Origin: Paenirhizobium selenitireducens ATCC BAA-1503
GTDB lineage: Bacteria > Pseudomonadota > Alphaproteobacteria > Rhizobiales > Rhizobiaceae
NCBI RefSeq assembly: GCF_000518785.1
Contig: NZ_JAEG01000011.1
Span: forward strand, 102,467 to 166,466
Length of the DNA: 64,000 nt
Reading direction: 5' to 3'
Below are positions 1-8,551 of this stretch, in pieces. The notes below the pieces were generated by a model. The model did not search any database and had not been told where the DNA came from. It saw only the letters and a program-made list of their open reading frames with translations. Position numbers and translations under genes: made by a program. Each line of letters begins with the position of its first letter. Positions within the stretch are counted from its first letter, which is position 1.

Positions 1-764
1 CGCTTGGCCTTTTCGATTACCATTTCGGCGACCTGAACGTGGCGCACGGCCGGCTCGTCGAAGGTCGAGGAAACGACTTCGCCGCGCACGGAGCGCTGCA
101 TGTCAGTCACTTCTTCCGGACGTTCGTCGATCAGCAGGACAATGAGATAACATTCCGGATGGTTCGCCGTGATCGAATGGGCGATATTCTGCAGCAGAAC
201 GGTCTTACCGGTGCGTGGCGGCGCGACGATCAGGCCACGCTGACCCTTGCCGAGCGGCGCGACCAGGTCGATGACGCGAGCGGACAGATCCTTCGACGTC
301 GGAACGTCGAGTTCCATCTTGAAGCGCTCGTTCGGATAGAGCGGCGTCAGGTTGTCGAAATGCACCTTGTGACGGATCTTTTCCGGATCCTCGAAATTGA
401 TCGTGTTGACCTTGAGCAGGGCGAAGTAGCGTTCGCCTTCCTTCGGCCCACGGATCGGACCTTCGACCGTATCGCCGGTCTTCAGCGAGAAGCGACGCAG
501 CTGCGAGGGCGAGATGTAGATATCGTCCGGACCCGGAAGATAGTTCGCATTGGCCGAGCGCAAGAAACCGAAGCCGTCCTGCAGAACTTCGACCACGCCT
601 TCGCCGATGATTTCGACATCCTGGCTGGCGAGCATCTTGAGGATCGCGAACATCAGCTCCTGCTTGCGCATCGTGCTGGCGTTTTCGACTTCCAGGGATT
701 CGGCAAATGTCAGGAGATCGGTCGGCGATTTGCTTTTGAGTTCTTGTAGCTTCATTTCAGCCAT
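1..764 (-). CDS. rho: Transcription termination factor Rho (partial, C-terminus off the left edge)
   Basis: Hexameric RNA helicase that ends transcription of untranslated RNA. The minus-strand frame starts [18 protein letters not shown] at 764 and runs off the edge after about 254 codons, so roughly the N-terminal 60% is present. Visible are the N-terminal helical domain, the cold-shock-like RNA-binding domain around residues 55-120 (motif DGFGFLR) and the Walker A region [18 protein letters not shown] second in-frame ATG at 755 is possible, but the MAEMK form matches rhizobial Rho. It lies downstream of hemJ on the same strand, about 200 bases away, with its own likely promoter in that gap. 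The missing part would hold Walker B and the Q and R loops. Confidence 0.95.
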   Translation of the reverse strand, partial: MAEMKLQELKSKSPTDLLTFAESLEVENASTMRKQELMFAILKMLASQDVEIIGEGVVEVLQDGFGFLRSANANYLPGPDDIYISPSQLRRFSLKTGDTVEGPIRGPKEGERYFALLKVNTINFEDPEKIRHKVHFDNLTPLYPNERFKMELDVPTSKDLSARVIDLVAPLGKGQRGLIVAPPRTGKTVLLQNIAHSITANHPECYLIVLLIDERPEEVTDMQRSVRGEVVSSTFDEPAVRHVQVAEMVIEKAK

Positions 765-921
765 GAAGAAGGACCACGTTCTTTATTTTTTTGGGGGAGG
801 CGTGCTGGTTGAATTCAGTACGATCGCGAATGTCGCAAATGACGGAATGTTACGCACGCCGAGAAGATGAGATGCCGCGAAAATAGCGATTCAGCCTTTC
901 GACCGCAAGGGAAAAGCAGAA

Positions 922-942
922 TCCGGCAAAAATAATGCCGGA
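922..942 (-). terminator. Small hairpin after hemJ, possible terminator
   Basis: Seven-base arms TCCGGCA and TGCCGGA flank a 7-base A/T loop just beyond the hemJ stop. On the minus strand the hairpin is followed by a short T-containing stretch rather than a strong T-run, so termination is only possible. Confidence 0.35.
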
Positions 943-963
943 GCGCCTGCCGTCCGGGAGTTT

Positions 964-1500
964 TCAGAACGGCTTGACGATCACCAGGATGACGATGACG
1001 ATCATCAGAAGCGTCGGGACCTCGTTCATCAGTCGCCAGAAGCGCGCATCGCGGACATAGTCACCCCGCCCGAAGGACCGCACCGATTTGGCAAAGAAAC
1101 CGTGCACCCCGGAAAGAGCGAGCACGGCCGCCAGCTTCGCATGCAGCCAGCCGCCCTGGAATCCGAACACCGTCCAGGCGATGTAGAGACCGAGCAGCCA
1201 CGAAACCACCATGGCCGGGCCCATGATCACCTTGAGCAGACGTTCTTCCATCACACTGAAGGTGCGGGCCTGATCCGAATCGGGTTCACAATCCCCGTGG
1301 TAGATGAACAGCCGCGGCATGTAGAGCATACCCGCCATCCACGAGATGACCGCGATGACATGCAGCGCCTTGATCCAGGGATAGGCAGCATCGGCACCGA
1401 AAACGGCGATGGCCAGCGCAAGCGCGCCGAAGAACAGGACCGCCATTCCCGCCTTGACCGCCGCCTTGCGGCCGGCCGCAGCGCTTGTCTGCCGCTCCAT
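964..1500 (-). CDS. hemJ: Protoporphyrinogen IX oxidase HemJ
   Basis: Inner-membrane enzyme of late haem synthesis that oxidises protoporphyrinogen IX to protoporphyrin IX; it replaces HemG/HemY in most alphaproteobacteria. The 178-residue protein has four to five hydrophobic segments and the family motif ALHVIAVISWMAGMLYMPRL with its conserved histidine, followed by FIYHGD. ATG at 1500 is preceded by GGGAG at good spacing; a GTG at 1503 is immediately upstream. It starts 5 bases after the hemE stop, so hemE and hemJ are one unit serving the same pathway. Some databases list the family as CopD-like or TIGR00701. Confidence 0.9.
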   Translation of the reverse strand: MERQTSAAAGRKAAVKAGMAVLFFGALALAIAVFGADAAYPWIKALHVIAVISWMAGMLYMPRLFIYHGDCEPDSDQARTFSVMEERLLKVIMGPAMVVSWLLGLYIAWTVFGFQGGWLHAKLAAVLALSGVHGFFAKSVRSFGRGDYVRDARFWRLMNEVPTLLMIVIVILVIVKPF

Positions 1501-1504
1501 CACC

Positions 1505-2539
1505 CTATCTCCCGAAGCTTCGCACGCGATCGACCAGCACCGTCACATGCGCGGGATCGGCCTGCGGCGTGATGCCATGGCCGAGATTGAAGATCAGCGG
1601 TCCATGGCCGAGCTTTTCCAGAATGCGGTCGATGCCTTCCTCCAGCGCCCGTCCGCCGGCGACGACGCGCATCGGATCGAGATTGCCCTGTACCGGGCCG
1701 TCCTTCTGCAGCTCGACGGCGAAATCGAGCGGTACCGCCCAGTCCAGCCCGATCGCATCGGCGCCCGTCTTCTGGCGATAATCGCGCAGCAGATAGCCGG
1801 CGCCCTTGGCGAAGGCGATGACCTTTGCAGCCGGCCTCTGCGCCTTGACCGAAGCGATGATGCGCGCCATCGGCCTTGTGCAATAGCGCTCGAACTCCAC
1901 TTCGCCGAGCACGCCGGCCCAGGAATCGAAGATCTGCACCGCATCGGCGCCAGCGTCGATCTGGGCGACTAGATAGGTGGCCGACATATCCGAGAGCACA
2001 TCGAGAAGATATTCGAACGCCTCCGGATGACGATAGGCAAACAGCCGGGCAGGGGCCTGATCGGGCGTGCCGTGTCCGGCGATCATGTAGGTGGCCACCG
2101 TCCAGGGCGCGCCACAGAAGCCCAGCAGCGTCGTCTCGTTCGGCAATTCCTTGCGCAGCCGTCGAACCGTTTCGATCACCGGTTCCAGATGCGCCATGAA
2201 GCCATCCGACGCGAGCTTGCGGATACCATCCGCATCGATCGGATCCATCTGGGGTCCATGCCCCTCGGTGAAGCGGACATTGCGCTGAAGCGCATCGGGA
2301 ATGACGAGAATGTCCGAGAACAGGATGGCAGCGTCAAAGCCGTAGCGGCGGATCGGCTGCAGCGTTACCTCGACAGCGAAGTCGGGCGTGTAGCACAGAT
2401 CGAGAAAGCTTCCGGCCCTGGCCCGCGTCTCACGATATTCCGGAAGATAGCGCCCTGCCTGCCGCATCAGCCAGATCGGTGGCGGCGTGATGGTCTTGCC
2501 ACTCAGGACTTCGAGGATTTTCCGTTCGGTAGCGCTCAA
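1505..2539 (-). CDS. hemE: Uroporphyrinogen decarboxylase
   Basis: Cytosolic haem-pathway enzyme that removes four carboxyl groups from uroporphyrinogen III to give coproporphyrinogen III. The signature [16 protein letters not shown] is near the N-terminus, with [12 protein letters not shown] and [14 protein letters not shown] following; 344 residues is the normal size. The frame stays open 25 codons further upstream, but the extra residues are unlike the family. The best start is the TTG at 2539 (MSATERKIL), with AGAGGG upstream at suitable spacing. It is transcribed away from the probable origin, divergently from ppsR, the arrangement known at Caulobacter and Sinorhizobium origins. Confidence 0.96.
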   Translation of the reverse strand: MSATERKILEVLSGKTITPPPIWLMRQAGRYLPEYRETRARAGSFLDLCYTPDFAVEVTLQPIRRYGFDAAILFSDILVIPDALQRNVRFTEGHGPQMDPIDADGIRKLASDGFMAHLEPVIETVRRLRKELPNETTLLGFCGAPWTVATYMIAGHGTPDQAPARLFAYRHPEAFEYLLDVLSDMSATYLVAQIDAGADAVQIFDSWAGVLGEVEFERYCTRPMARIIASVKAQRPAAKVIAFAKGAGYLLRDYRQKTGADAIGLDWAVPLDFAVELQKDGPVQGNLDPMRVVAGGRALEEGIDRILEKLGHGPLIFNLGHGITPQADPAHVTVLVDRVRSFGR

Positions 2540-2943
2540 GGCGTCAGCCCTCTTAAATAAAGAAAAGATAATTGAATCTTCTTCTATTTCTAAGAGTCTG
2601 TGACTATCAAGCATTAAACCCCATCCACAAGCGAACGCTCGATTCAGCGAGAGTCTGCAGCACGGTGGATAGGATTCGGGGGGGCGGTCGACGACATCGT
2701 GGAAAATCTCAAAATATCGAAGCGATTCATTCGCTTACCGGCCACCTGAAAATCTCGTTGCCTGTGGACAGACTGTGGAGAAATTCGGAGAGCTGCGGCT
2801 TCTTACCACAATCCACATGCGCGCAGGAAAGGGACCAGCACAGAGGCCGATGTGGATAAGTCGGCACTTTTCCGCTTGCCCTCAGGCCTTCGCCGCCGCT
2901 ACCTCTCCTTGTCCCGATTTATCAACAGGCGGCCGAGAAGAAC
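2540..2943. other. oriC: Probable chromosomal replication origin (oriC) between hemE and ppsR
   Basis: This 404-base gap has no credible gene. Next to hemE is an AT-rich stretch (about 2553-2620). Beyond it lie DnaA-box-like 9-mers: a perfect TGTGGATAA at 2851-2859, one-mismatch copies at 2774-2782 (TGTGGAGAA) and 2919-2927 (TTATCAACA), and two-mismatch copies at 2621, 2664, 2763 and 2809. Six GANTC sites lie at 2574, 2594, 2641, 2651, 2673 and 2724. The Caulobacter origin and the experimentally localised Sinorhizobium meliloti origin are both beside hemE. The region must also hold the divergent hemE and ppsR promoters. Confidence 0.85.
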
Positions 2944-3765
2944 GTGGAGAACCGCAGAAACTTCTTTCATCTCCATCTGATTTCTGACTCGACGGGAGAG
3001 ACTCTCATTTCCGCCGGTCGGGCCGCTGCCGCGCAATTCAAGTTTTCCAACGCGATCGAGCATGTCTATCCGCTGATCCGCTCGAAGCGTCAGCTGCTTC
3101 CCGTGCTCCAGGCGATCGACGAGGCGCCGGGCATCGTCCTCTATACGATCGTCGATCCGGATCTCGCCAACCTGCTCGAAACCACCTGCCGGGAAATGGG
3201 CGTGCCGAGCGTCAACGTGCTCGCCCCGGTGATCGAAAAATTCCAGACCTATCTCGGCGCGCCGTCGCGGGGCCGGGTCGGCGCCCAGCACGTGCTCAAT
3301 GCCGAATATTTCGCCCGCATAGAGGCGCTCAACTTCACCATGGACCACGACGACGGCCAGGCGCCGGACGACTATGACGATGCCGACGTGGTCATCATCG
3401 GCATCAGCCGGACGTCGAAGACGCCGACCAGCATCTATTTGGCGAACCGCGGCATCAAGACGGCGAACATCCCGATCGTCGTCGGCGTGCCGCTGCCCGA
3501 AAGCCTGATGCGGGCCAAGCGCCCGCTGATCGTCGGCCTGATCGCCACCACCGACCGTATCTCCCAGGTGCGGGAAAACCGCGAGCTCGGATCGACGCCG
3601 GGCTACGACCGAAGCGATTACACCGACCGGGCGACCATCGCGGAGGAGCTGAAATATGCCCGCGCGCTGTGTGCCCGCAACAACTGGCCGATCATCGATG
3701 TGACGCGCCGCTCGATCGAGGAAACGGCCGCGGCCATCGTTGCCCTTCGGGTGAAGCTGCGTTAA
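2944..3765 (+). CDS. ppsR: Pyruvate, phosphate dikinase regulatory protein (DUF299 kinase/pyrophosphorylase)
   Basis: Bifunctional ADP-dependent kinase and phosphate-dependent pyrophosphorylase that switches PEP synthase or pyruvate phosphate dikinase off and on by threonine phosphorylation. The N-terminal motif [12 protein letters not shown] and the nucleotide-binding loop [15 protein letters not shown] (about residue 153) are typical; 273 residues is normal. The start is GTG at 2944 with a purine-rich GAGAAG upstream. In alphaproteobacteria the gene is the fixed neighbour of hemE across the origin. The product would act on PpdK or PpsA, neither encoded here, and so on the same PEP/pyruvate node as pckA. 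Confidence 0.92.
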   Translation: MENRRNFFHLHLISDSTGETLISAGRAAAAQFKFSNAIEHVYPLIRSKRQLLPVLQAIDEAPGIVLYTIVDPDLANLLETTCREMGVPSVNVLAPVIEKFQTYLGAPSRGRVGAQHVLNAEYFARIEALNFTMDHDDGQAPDDYDDADVVIIGISRTSKTPTSIYLANRGIKTANIPIVVGVPLPESLMRAKRPLIVGLIATTDRISQVRENRELGSTPGYDRSDYTDRATIAEELKYARALCARNNWPIIDVTRRSIEETAAAIVALRVKLR

Positions 3766-3807
3766 GCCGATTCCAACGGATACACTGCTTCGGAGAATGC
3801 GATCGCC

Positions 3808-4407
3808 ATGGCCGAAACGCTCGTGCTTGCCTCGGCGAGCCCATCACGCCGCATGCTGATGGAAAACGCCGGATTGAACTTCCAGGCCATTGCGGCGCAG
3901 ATCGACGAAAGAGCCGTGGAGCGGGAGATCGAACATCGGGCCCTCGGACCGGGCGAGCTCGCGCTTGAGCTGGCGTCCAGCAAGGCGCTGGAGGTGAGTA
4001 GCCGTTTTCCGCATGCGCTCGTCATCGGCTGCGACCAGACCATGTCACTTGGATCGCAGGTCTTTCACAAGCCGGCGGATCGCGACGCGGCCCGCGCCAA
4101 TCTCCGGCTGCTGCGGGGCAAGACCCATCGGCTGAACAGCGGCGTCGTTCTGGTGCGCGATGGGCGGGAGATCTGGAGGCACCTGTCGACGGCAGATCTC
4201 TCCATGCGCAAATTTTCCGACGCCTTCCTCGAAGACTACCTGGTCCGCTGCCGCGACGACGTGATGAAGAGCGTCGGCTGTTACCAGCTCGAAGGGATAG
4301 GAATCCAGCTATTCAATTCCATCTCCGGTGACTATTTCACCATTCTCGGATTGCCGCTTCTGCCGCTGCTGGGACAGTTGCGGATGCTCGGGGAGCTCGA
4401 TGTCTGA
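3808..4407 (+). CDS. maf: Maf family nucleoside triphosphate pyrophosphatase
   Basis: House-cleaning pyrophosphatase that hydrolyses non-canonical or modified nucleoside triphosphates to monophosphates; once named septum formation inhibitor. The family motif SASPSRR is at residues 7-13, and the catalytic aspartate is in VIGCDQTM at about residue 76. At 199 residues it is full length. The gene opens a tight run with aroE, coaE and dnaQ, and its TGA stop lies inside both the start of aroE and a parS-like site. Which nucleotides it prefers (YhdE-like dTTP/UTP or YceF-like m7GTP) cannot be read from the sequence by eye. Confidence 0.9.
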   Translation: MAETLVLASASPSRRMLMENAGLNFQAIAAQIDERAVEREIEHRALGPGELALELASSKALEVSSRFPHALVIGCDQTMSLGSQVFHKPADRDAARANLRLLRGKTHRLNSGVVLVRDGREIWRHLSTADLSMRKFSDAFLEDYLVRCRDDVMKSVGCYQLEGIGIQLFNSISGDYFTILGLPLLPLLGQLRMLGELDV

Positions 4408-5260
4408 TTCACGTGAAACAATTAACCATCACGCCTTTGTCGTCGGCTACCCGATCAAGCACTCGCGCTCGCCGCTCATCCACGGCTACTGGCTGAAGAC
4501 GCTCGGCATTGCCGGCGGCTACGAAAAGGTCGATGTCGCCCCGGAGGCCTTCGCCGATTTCATCGCAGGCCTGAAAAGCGGTGACCTACCTTTCTGCGGC
4601 GGTAACGTCACCATCCCGCACAAGGAAGCGGCTTACCGGCTGGCCGACGACACCGATGAACTGACCGATGAACTCGGTGCCGCCAATACGCTGTGGCTCG
4701 AAGACGGCAAGCTCAAGGCGACCAACACGGATGGCATCGGCTTCACCGCCAATCTCGACGACTGTCGTCCCGGCTGGGATCGCGGCGGAAGGGCCGTCGT
4801 GCTCGGCGCCGGCGGTGCAAGCCGGGCCATCATCCAGGCGTTGCGCGAGCGCGGCTTTTCCGAGATCCATGTCGTCAATCGCTCCCTCGACCGGGCGCAA
4901 GAACTGGCTGATCGCTTTGGACCGAAGGTGCACGCCCATGCCATGGCGGACCTCAACGAAGTGATGAGGAAGGCGGACTTCTTCGTCAACACTACGTCGC
5001 TCGGCATGGGCGGCGAGCCCGCGCCGCAACTGCCGTTCGATACCCTGGCCCCCGGCGCTGTGGTCACCGACATCGTCTATGTGCCGCTCAAGACATCCTT
5101 CCTTGAACAGGCGGAGAGGGTAGGGCTGACCACCGTTGACGGTCTCGGCATGCTCCTGCACCAGGCGGTCCCGGGATTCGAGAAGTGGTTCGGAAAACGA
5201 CCTGTGGTCGATGACACCCTGCGCGCGCTGATCATCGCCGACATGGAGGCGCATGCATGA
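4400..5260 (+). CDS. aroE: Shikimate dehydrogenase
   Basis: NADPH-dependent reduction of 3-dehydroshikimate to shikimate, step four of the chorismate pathway. The ATG at 4400 overlaps the end of maf by 8 bases and gives 286 residues; a longer open frame upstream is only maf read in another frame. Motifs: [12 protein letters not shown] for shikimate binding near residues 19-30, NVTIPHKE with the catalytic lysine near 75, NTDGIG with aspartate near 110, and the nucleotide loop GAGGASRA near 136. The first codons (SDSRET) are encoded by a parS-like sequence, so this end of the gene may be under double constraint. Confidence 0.95.
   Translation: MSDSRETINHHAFVVGYPIKHSRSPLIHGYWLKTLGIAGGYEKVDVAPEAFADFIAGLKSGDLPFCGGNVTIPHKEAAYRLADDTDELTDELGAANTLWLEDGKLKATNTDGIGFTANLDDCRPGWDRGGRAVVLGAGGASRAIIQALRERGFSEIHVVNRSLDRAQELADRFGPKVHAHAMADLNEVMRKADFFVNTTSLGMGGEPAPQLPFDTLAPGAVVTDIVYVPLKTSFLEQAERVGLTTVDGLGMLLHQAVPGFEKWFGKRPVVDDTLRALIIADMEAHA
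4405..4420. other. parS-like centromere site 1
   Basis: TGATTCACGTGAAACA differs by one base from the widely conserved ParB-binding consensus TGTTTCACGTGAAACA. It lies 1.5 kb from the probable origin, spanning the maf stop and the first codons of aroE. The identical 16-mer recurs at 13176-13191. Confidence 0.8.
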
Positions 5261-5862
5261 TCGTGCTTGGCCTCACCGGATCGATCGGAATGGGAAAGTC
5301 GACGACGGCAGGACTGTTTGCCGAGCAAGGCATTCCGGTCAACGATGCGGACCGGGTCGTGCATGATCTCTATAGCGGCGAGGCCGTGGCGCCGATTAGA
5401 ACGGCGTTTCCGGAAGCTGTGCGGGACGGCATCGTTGATCGCGCGGTGCTCGCGCAGACTCTGGCAAAGAATCCGGCTAAGTTCAGGGAGCTTGAGGCGA
5501 TCGTCCATCCGTTGGTCCGGAAGCGTGAACGGCAGTTCCTCGAGGCGCAGCGGGTGGCTGGCGCCGACCTCGTCGTGCTCGACATTCCCTTGCTGTTCGA
5601 AACTGGCGGCCAGGAGCGGGTCGATCACATCGTCGTCGTCAGCTGCGATGCCGACATCCAGCGCAAGCGCGTGCTCGAAAGACCGGGGATGACGCCCGAG
5701 AAGTTCGAAATGATCTTGTCGCGGCAGTTGCCGGATGCTGAAAAGAGGGCGCGCGCCGATTTCATCATCGACACCGGCAGCGGCATCGAGGCGGCGCGAA
5801 ATCGCGTCACGGAAATCATCGCCGAACTCAGGGCCGAAAAAGAGAGAAAACGGGATGCGTGA
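5257..5862 (+). CDS. coaE: Dephospho-CoA kinase
   Basis: Last step of coenzyme A synthesis: phosphorylates the 3'-hydroxyl of the ribose of dephospho-CoA using ATP. The P-loop [13 protein letters not shown] begins at residue 5, and the substrate region [12 protein letters not shown] follows. At 201 residues it is full length. It starts in a 4-base ATGA overlap with the aroE stop and its 3' end overlaps dnaQ by 8 bases, so the genes are translationally coupled. The pathway's first kinase, coaA, is also in the window but in a different operon. Confidence 0.95.
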   Translation: MIVLGLTGSIGMGKSTTAGLFAEQGIPVNDADRVVHDLYSGEAVAPIRTAFPEAVRDGIVDRAVLAQTLAKNPAKFRELEAIVHPLVRKRERQFLEAQRVAGADLVVLDIPLLFETGGQERVDHIVVVSCDADIQRKRVLERPGMTPEKFEMILSRQLPDAEKRARADFIIDTGSGIEAARNRVTEIIAELRAEKERKRDA

Positions 5863-6565
5863 AATCATCTTCGATACGGAAACCACCGGCCTCGAATTCA
5901 AGAACGACCGGGTGATCGAAATCGGCGGCATCGAACTCCTGAACCATTTTCCCACCGGGCGCAGCTTCCATGTCTATATCAATCCCGGCGACCGGCGCGT
6001 CCATCCGGATGCGCTCGCCGTCCACGGAATCACCGACGACTTCCTGAAGGACAAGCCGACCTTCGACCGGATCGTCGACGAGTTGCTGGAATTCTTCGAC
6101 GGCGCACGCTGGGTGGCGCACAACGCCAGCTTCGACATGAGCTTCATCAATGCGGAGTTCGAGCGGCTCGGCCGCCCGCCGGTGCCGGGCGAACTGGTGA
6201 TCGATACGCTGGCGCTGGCCCGCCGCAAGCATCCGATGGGACCGAACTCGCTTGATGCGCTATGCCGTCGATACGGCATCGACAATTCGCACCGCACCAA
6301 GCACGGTGCACTCCTCGACTCCGAGCTTCTGGCCGAGGTCTATATCGAGATGCTCGGCGGCCGGCAGGCGGCCTTCGGCCTGATGCCCACCGACCAGGGG
6401 CGCAGCCGCGCCGGGGCCGGGTCGGAAAGCGAGGTGGTCGAGATCAGCTACGAGCGCCCGCGTCCGCTGCCACCGCGGATTTCCGCGGCGGAGATCGAGG
6501 GCCATGCCGGGCTTGTTGCCCGCCTGGGCCAGAAGGCGATCTGGACCAAGTACGAAGCGCAATAA
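5855..6565 (+). CDS. dnaQ: DNA polymerase III epsilon subunit (3'-5' proofreading exonuclease)
   Basis: DEDDh exonuclease that proofreads for the replicative polymerase. Exo I motif DTETTGLE is at residues 7-14, Exo II HNASFDMSF near 88-96, and Exo III HRTKHGALLDSELLAEVY near 146-163. At 236 residues it matches family size. The start is ATG at 5855 ([12 protein letters not shown]); the frame is open upstream only because it reads through coaE. The tail after residue 180 is low in conservation and probably holds the clamp and alpha-subunit contacts. A strong hairpin directly follows, ending the maf-aroE-coaE-dnaQ unit. Confidence 0.95.
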   Translation: MREIIFDTETTGLEFKNDRVIEIGGIELLNHFPTGRSFHVYINPGDRRVHPDALAVHGITDDFLKDKPTFDRIVDELLEFFDGARWVAHNASFDMSFINAEFERLGRPPVPGELVIDTLALARRKHPMGPNSLDALCRRYGIDNSHRTKHGALLDSELLAEVYIEMLGGRQAAFGLMPTDQGRSRAGAGSESEVVEISYERPRPLPPRISAAEIEGHAGLVARLGQKAIWTKYEAQ

Positions 6566-6567
6566 AG

Positions 6568-6595
6568 AAAAGGCCCGGATTGACCGGGCCTTTTG
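6568..6595 (+). terminator. Rho-independent terminator after dnaQ
   Basis: Arms AAGGCCCGG and CCGGGCCTT enclose a 5-base loop and run into TTTT, directly after the dnaQ stop. The stem has A's on its other side, so it may also serve secB, which ends at 6620 on the opposite strand. Confidence 0.85.
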
Positions 6596-6619
6596 CATTT
6601 CCTCGAAGATATGCCGCGA

Positions 6620-7096
6620 TCAGTTCGGCACGGCCTGGACCTTGGCGCGGGTCTGCTCTTCGGCGACGCGCTGGGCAAACATCTGGGCAAAGTCGATCGG
6701 GTCGATCAGTAGCGGCGGGAAGCCGCCATTGCGGGTCGCGTCGGCGATGATCTGGCGGGCGAACGGGAAGAGCAGGCGCGGGCACTCGATGAAGAGGACC
6801 GGCAGCATGTGTTCCTGCGGGAAGCCGGTGACGCGGAACACACCGCCATAAACGAGCTCGGCCGCGAACAGAACCTTGTCGCCTTCCTTGGCTTCGGCAT
6901 TGAGCGCGAGCACGACGTCGAAATCGGTTTCCGACAGCGGATTGGCATTGACGTTCACATTGATGTTGATCGCCGGGGCCTTGTCGCGCGATTGCAGCGA
7001 ACGCGGCGCGCCGGGATTTTCAAAGGAAAGATCCTTGATGTACTGAGCAAGAATATTGAGGGAGGGGCTTGCAGTTCCCTGATCGTCGATGGCCAT
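6620..7096 (-). CDS. secB: Protein-export chaperone SecB
   Basis: Cytosolic tetrameric chaperone that keeps precursors unfolded and passes them to SecA. The protein is 158 residues, starting [14 protein letters not shown] at 7096 behind AGGA at good spacing; 14 upstream in-frame codons are not family-like. Recognisable segments are [11 protein letters not shown] near the N-terminus and [22 protein letters not shown] in the second half. It converges on dnaQ and is read the same way as fxsA, about 90 bases downstream of it. Confidence 0.95.
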   Translation of the reverse strand: MAIDDQGTASPSLNILAQYIKDLSFENPGAPRSLQSRDKAPAININVNVNANPLSETDFDVVLALNAEAKEGDKVLFAAELVYGGVFRVTGFPQEHMLPVLFIECPRLLFPFARQIIADATRNGGFPPLLIDPIDFAQMFAQRVAEEQTRAKVQAVPN

Positions 7097-7187
7097 AGGG
7101 CGTTCCTCGCGGCTGGATTTGGTGAGGCCATCTAACATTTCACCACGGGCCTTACAACCCTCGCGCAGGAGGGCCTATGCGGGTGTC

Positions 7188-7685
7188 TCAGTCCTTTCGC
7201 CCGTCATCGACCGACCACGGCGATTGAGGGTTCTGATCGTGGTGGTAATCCTCCTCATCAAGGTCGAGGACGGTGGAGCGTGGCGAAGCCGGGCCTTTTG
7301 ACGACGATCGATAGGAGAAGCGGCTCTCGCGCATGACGGTCACATGCGGCTTGACCAGCGACCAGGCAAAATCGCGAACGAGCGGCACGAAGAGGAGAAT
7401 GCCGACGACGTCGGTGATGAAACCGGGAATGATCAGCAGGAAGGCGGCGATGACGATCATTGCGCCATGCACGATCTCGCGTGCCGGATCCGTGCCCTTC
7501 TGGCTTTCGGTTTGCAGCCGCCGCAATACGCCGGCTCCCTGCACGCGCAGCAGAAGAAGGCCGACAATGCTGGCCAGGACCGTCAGGCCGAGGGTCGCAA
7601 GAACGCCGACATATCTGCCGACGACGACGAAGGCGGCGATCTCCGCGAGCGGCAGGAAGAGCAGGATCGCCAGCGGCATGCGCAT
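7188..7685 (-). CDS. fxsA: FxsA family membrane protein
   Basis: Small inner-membrane protein. In E. coli, overproduced FxsA suppresses F-exclusion of phage T7; its normal role is not settled. Two or three hydrophobic segments are visible in the first 120 residues, with a conserved REIVHGAMIVIAAFLLIIPGF stretch in two halves around A and a glycine/proline turn, then a polar acidic tail (LDLDEEDYHHDQ). The start chosen is ATG at 7685 (MRMPLAILLFLPLAE), with GGAG 9 bases upstream; a longer frame to 7748 adds 21 non-family residues. It is divergent from the Tim44-domain gene across about 155 bases. Confidence 0.85.
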   Translation of the reverse strand: MRMPLAILLFLPLAEIAAFVVVGRYVGVLATLGLTVLASIVGLLLLRVQGAGVLRRLQTESQKGTDPAREIVHGAMIVIAAFLLIIPGFITDVVGILLFVPLVRDFAWSLVKPHVTVMRESRFSYRSSSKGPASPRSTVLDLDEEDYHHDQNPQSPWSVDDGRKD

Positions 7686-7841
7686 GAAAAAACTCCGGTC
7701 AGAATTCGCGCCTGCGGGTGAGACACGAGGAAAGGGATGAATCGGCATATCAAAGAAAGCCGAATGGCCATTTGAATGATCAGCATTCGCAGACTATATG
7801 GGTGACACGACCGAGAATTTAAACAAGGCCGACCGATTGCC

Positions 7842-8540
7842 ATGGGATCCAACGATTTTGTCACTCTCTTCTTTCTTGTCGCGGCTGTCCTGATCTTCCT
7901 GCAGCTGCGCAGCGTGCTGGGTCGGCGGACAGGCAACGAAAAGCCGCCGTTCGATCCTTATAGCCCGCGGGATCTGGCGAAGGGTCCAGGCAGTGACGAC
8001 GGCAAGGTCGTGACCCTGCCGAAGCGTGACGAGGCAGGCGGCGAGGAGCGCTTTGCCGCGATCGACGCCTTTGCCAAGCCGGGAACGCCGCTCAACACGT
8101 CGCTGCGCGAACTGATACAGTATGATCCGGGCTTCAATCCCAAGGAGTTCCTCAACGGCGCGCGCATGGCCTACGAGATGATCGTCATGGCCTTTGCAGA
8201 TGGTGACCGCAAGACGCTGAAGAGCCTGCTGTCGCGCGACGTGCTCGAAGGATTCGAGACGGTGATCGCCGACCGCGAATCGCGCGGTGAAGTGGTGAAG
8301 TCCACCTTCGTCGGTATCGAGAGGGCCGAGATCACCCAGGCCGTGGTGCGCGACAACGAGGAACAGATCACCGTTCGCATCATCTGCCAGCTGATCACCG
8401 CGACCTATGACAAGGCCGGCGCGCTGATCGACGGCGACGCCGAGCAGGTCACCGAGGTTAACGATCTCTGGACCTTCGCCCGCGATGTTCGCTCGCGCGA
8501 CCCCAACTGGAAACTGGTTGCGACCGAAGCCGACGCGTGA
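7842..8540 (+). CDS. Tim44/TimA domain protein (membrane-anchored)
   Basis: The 232-residue protein has a single N-terminal membrane segment (residues about 5-22) and a C-terminal Tim44-like domain (about 90-230, including GARMAYEMIVMAFADGDRKTLK). In Caulobacter a relative, TimA, is linked to the membrane and to protein-import-like functions; the mitochondrial Tim44 family anchors Hsp70 to the translocon. The true role here is unknown. A 155-base divergent gap separates it from fxsA, and secB is nearby, which weakly fits a link to export. The 3' end touches mltA, suggesting one transcript through smr and the XRE gene. Confidence 0.85.
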   Translation: MGSNDFVTLFFLVAAVLIFLQLRSVLGRRTGNEKPPFDPYSPRDLAKGPGSDDGKVVTLPKRDEAGGEERFAAIDAFAKPGTPLNTSLRELIQYDPGFNPKEFLNGARMAYEMIVMAFADGDRKTLKSLLSRDVLEGFETVIADRESRGEVVKSTFVGIERAEITQAVVRDNEEQITVRIICQLITATYDKAGALIDGDAEQVTEVNDLWTFARDVRSRDPNWKLVATEADA

Positions 8541-8551
8541 GGGAAGAGATC

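Noticed and set aside
2572..2859. Small open frames in the hemE-ppsR gap
   Set aside because: Low-complexity translations without a ribosome site, lying on DnaA-box-like and GANTC sites.
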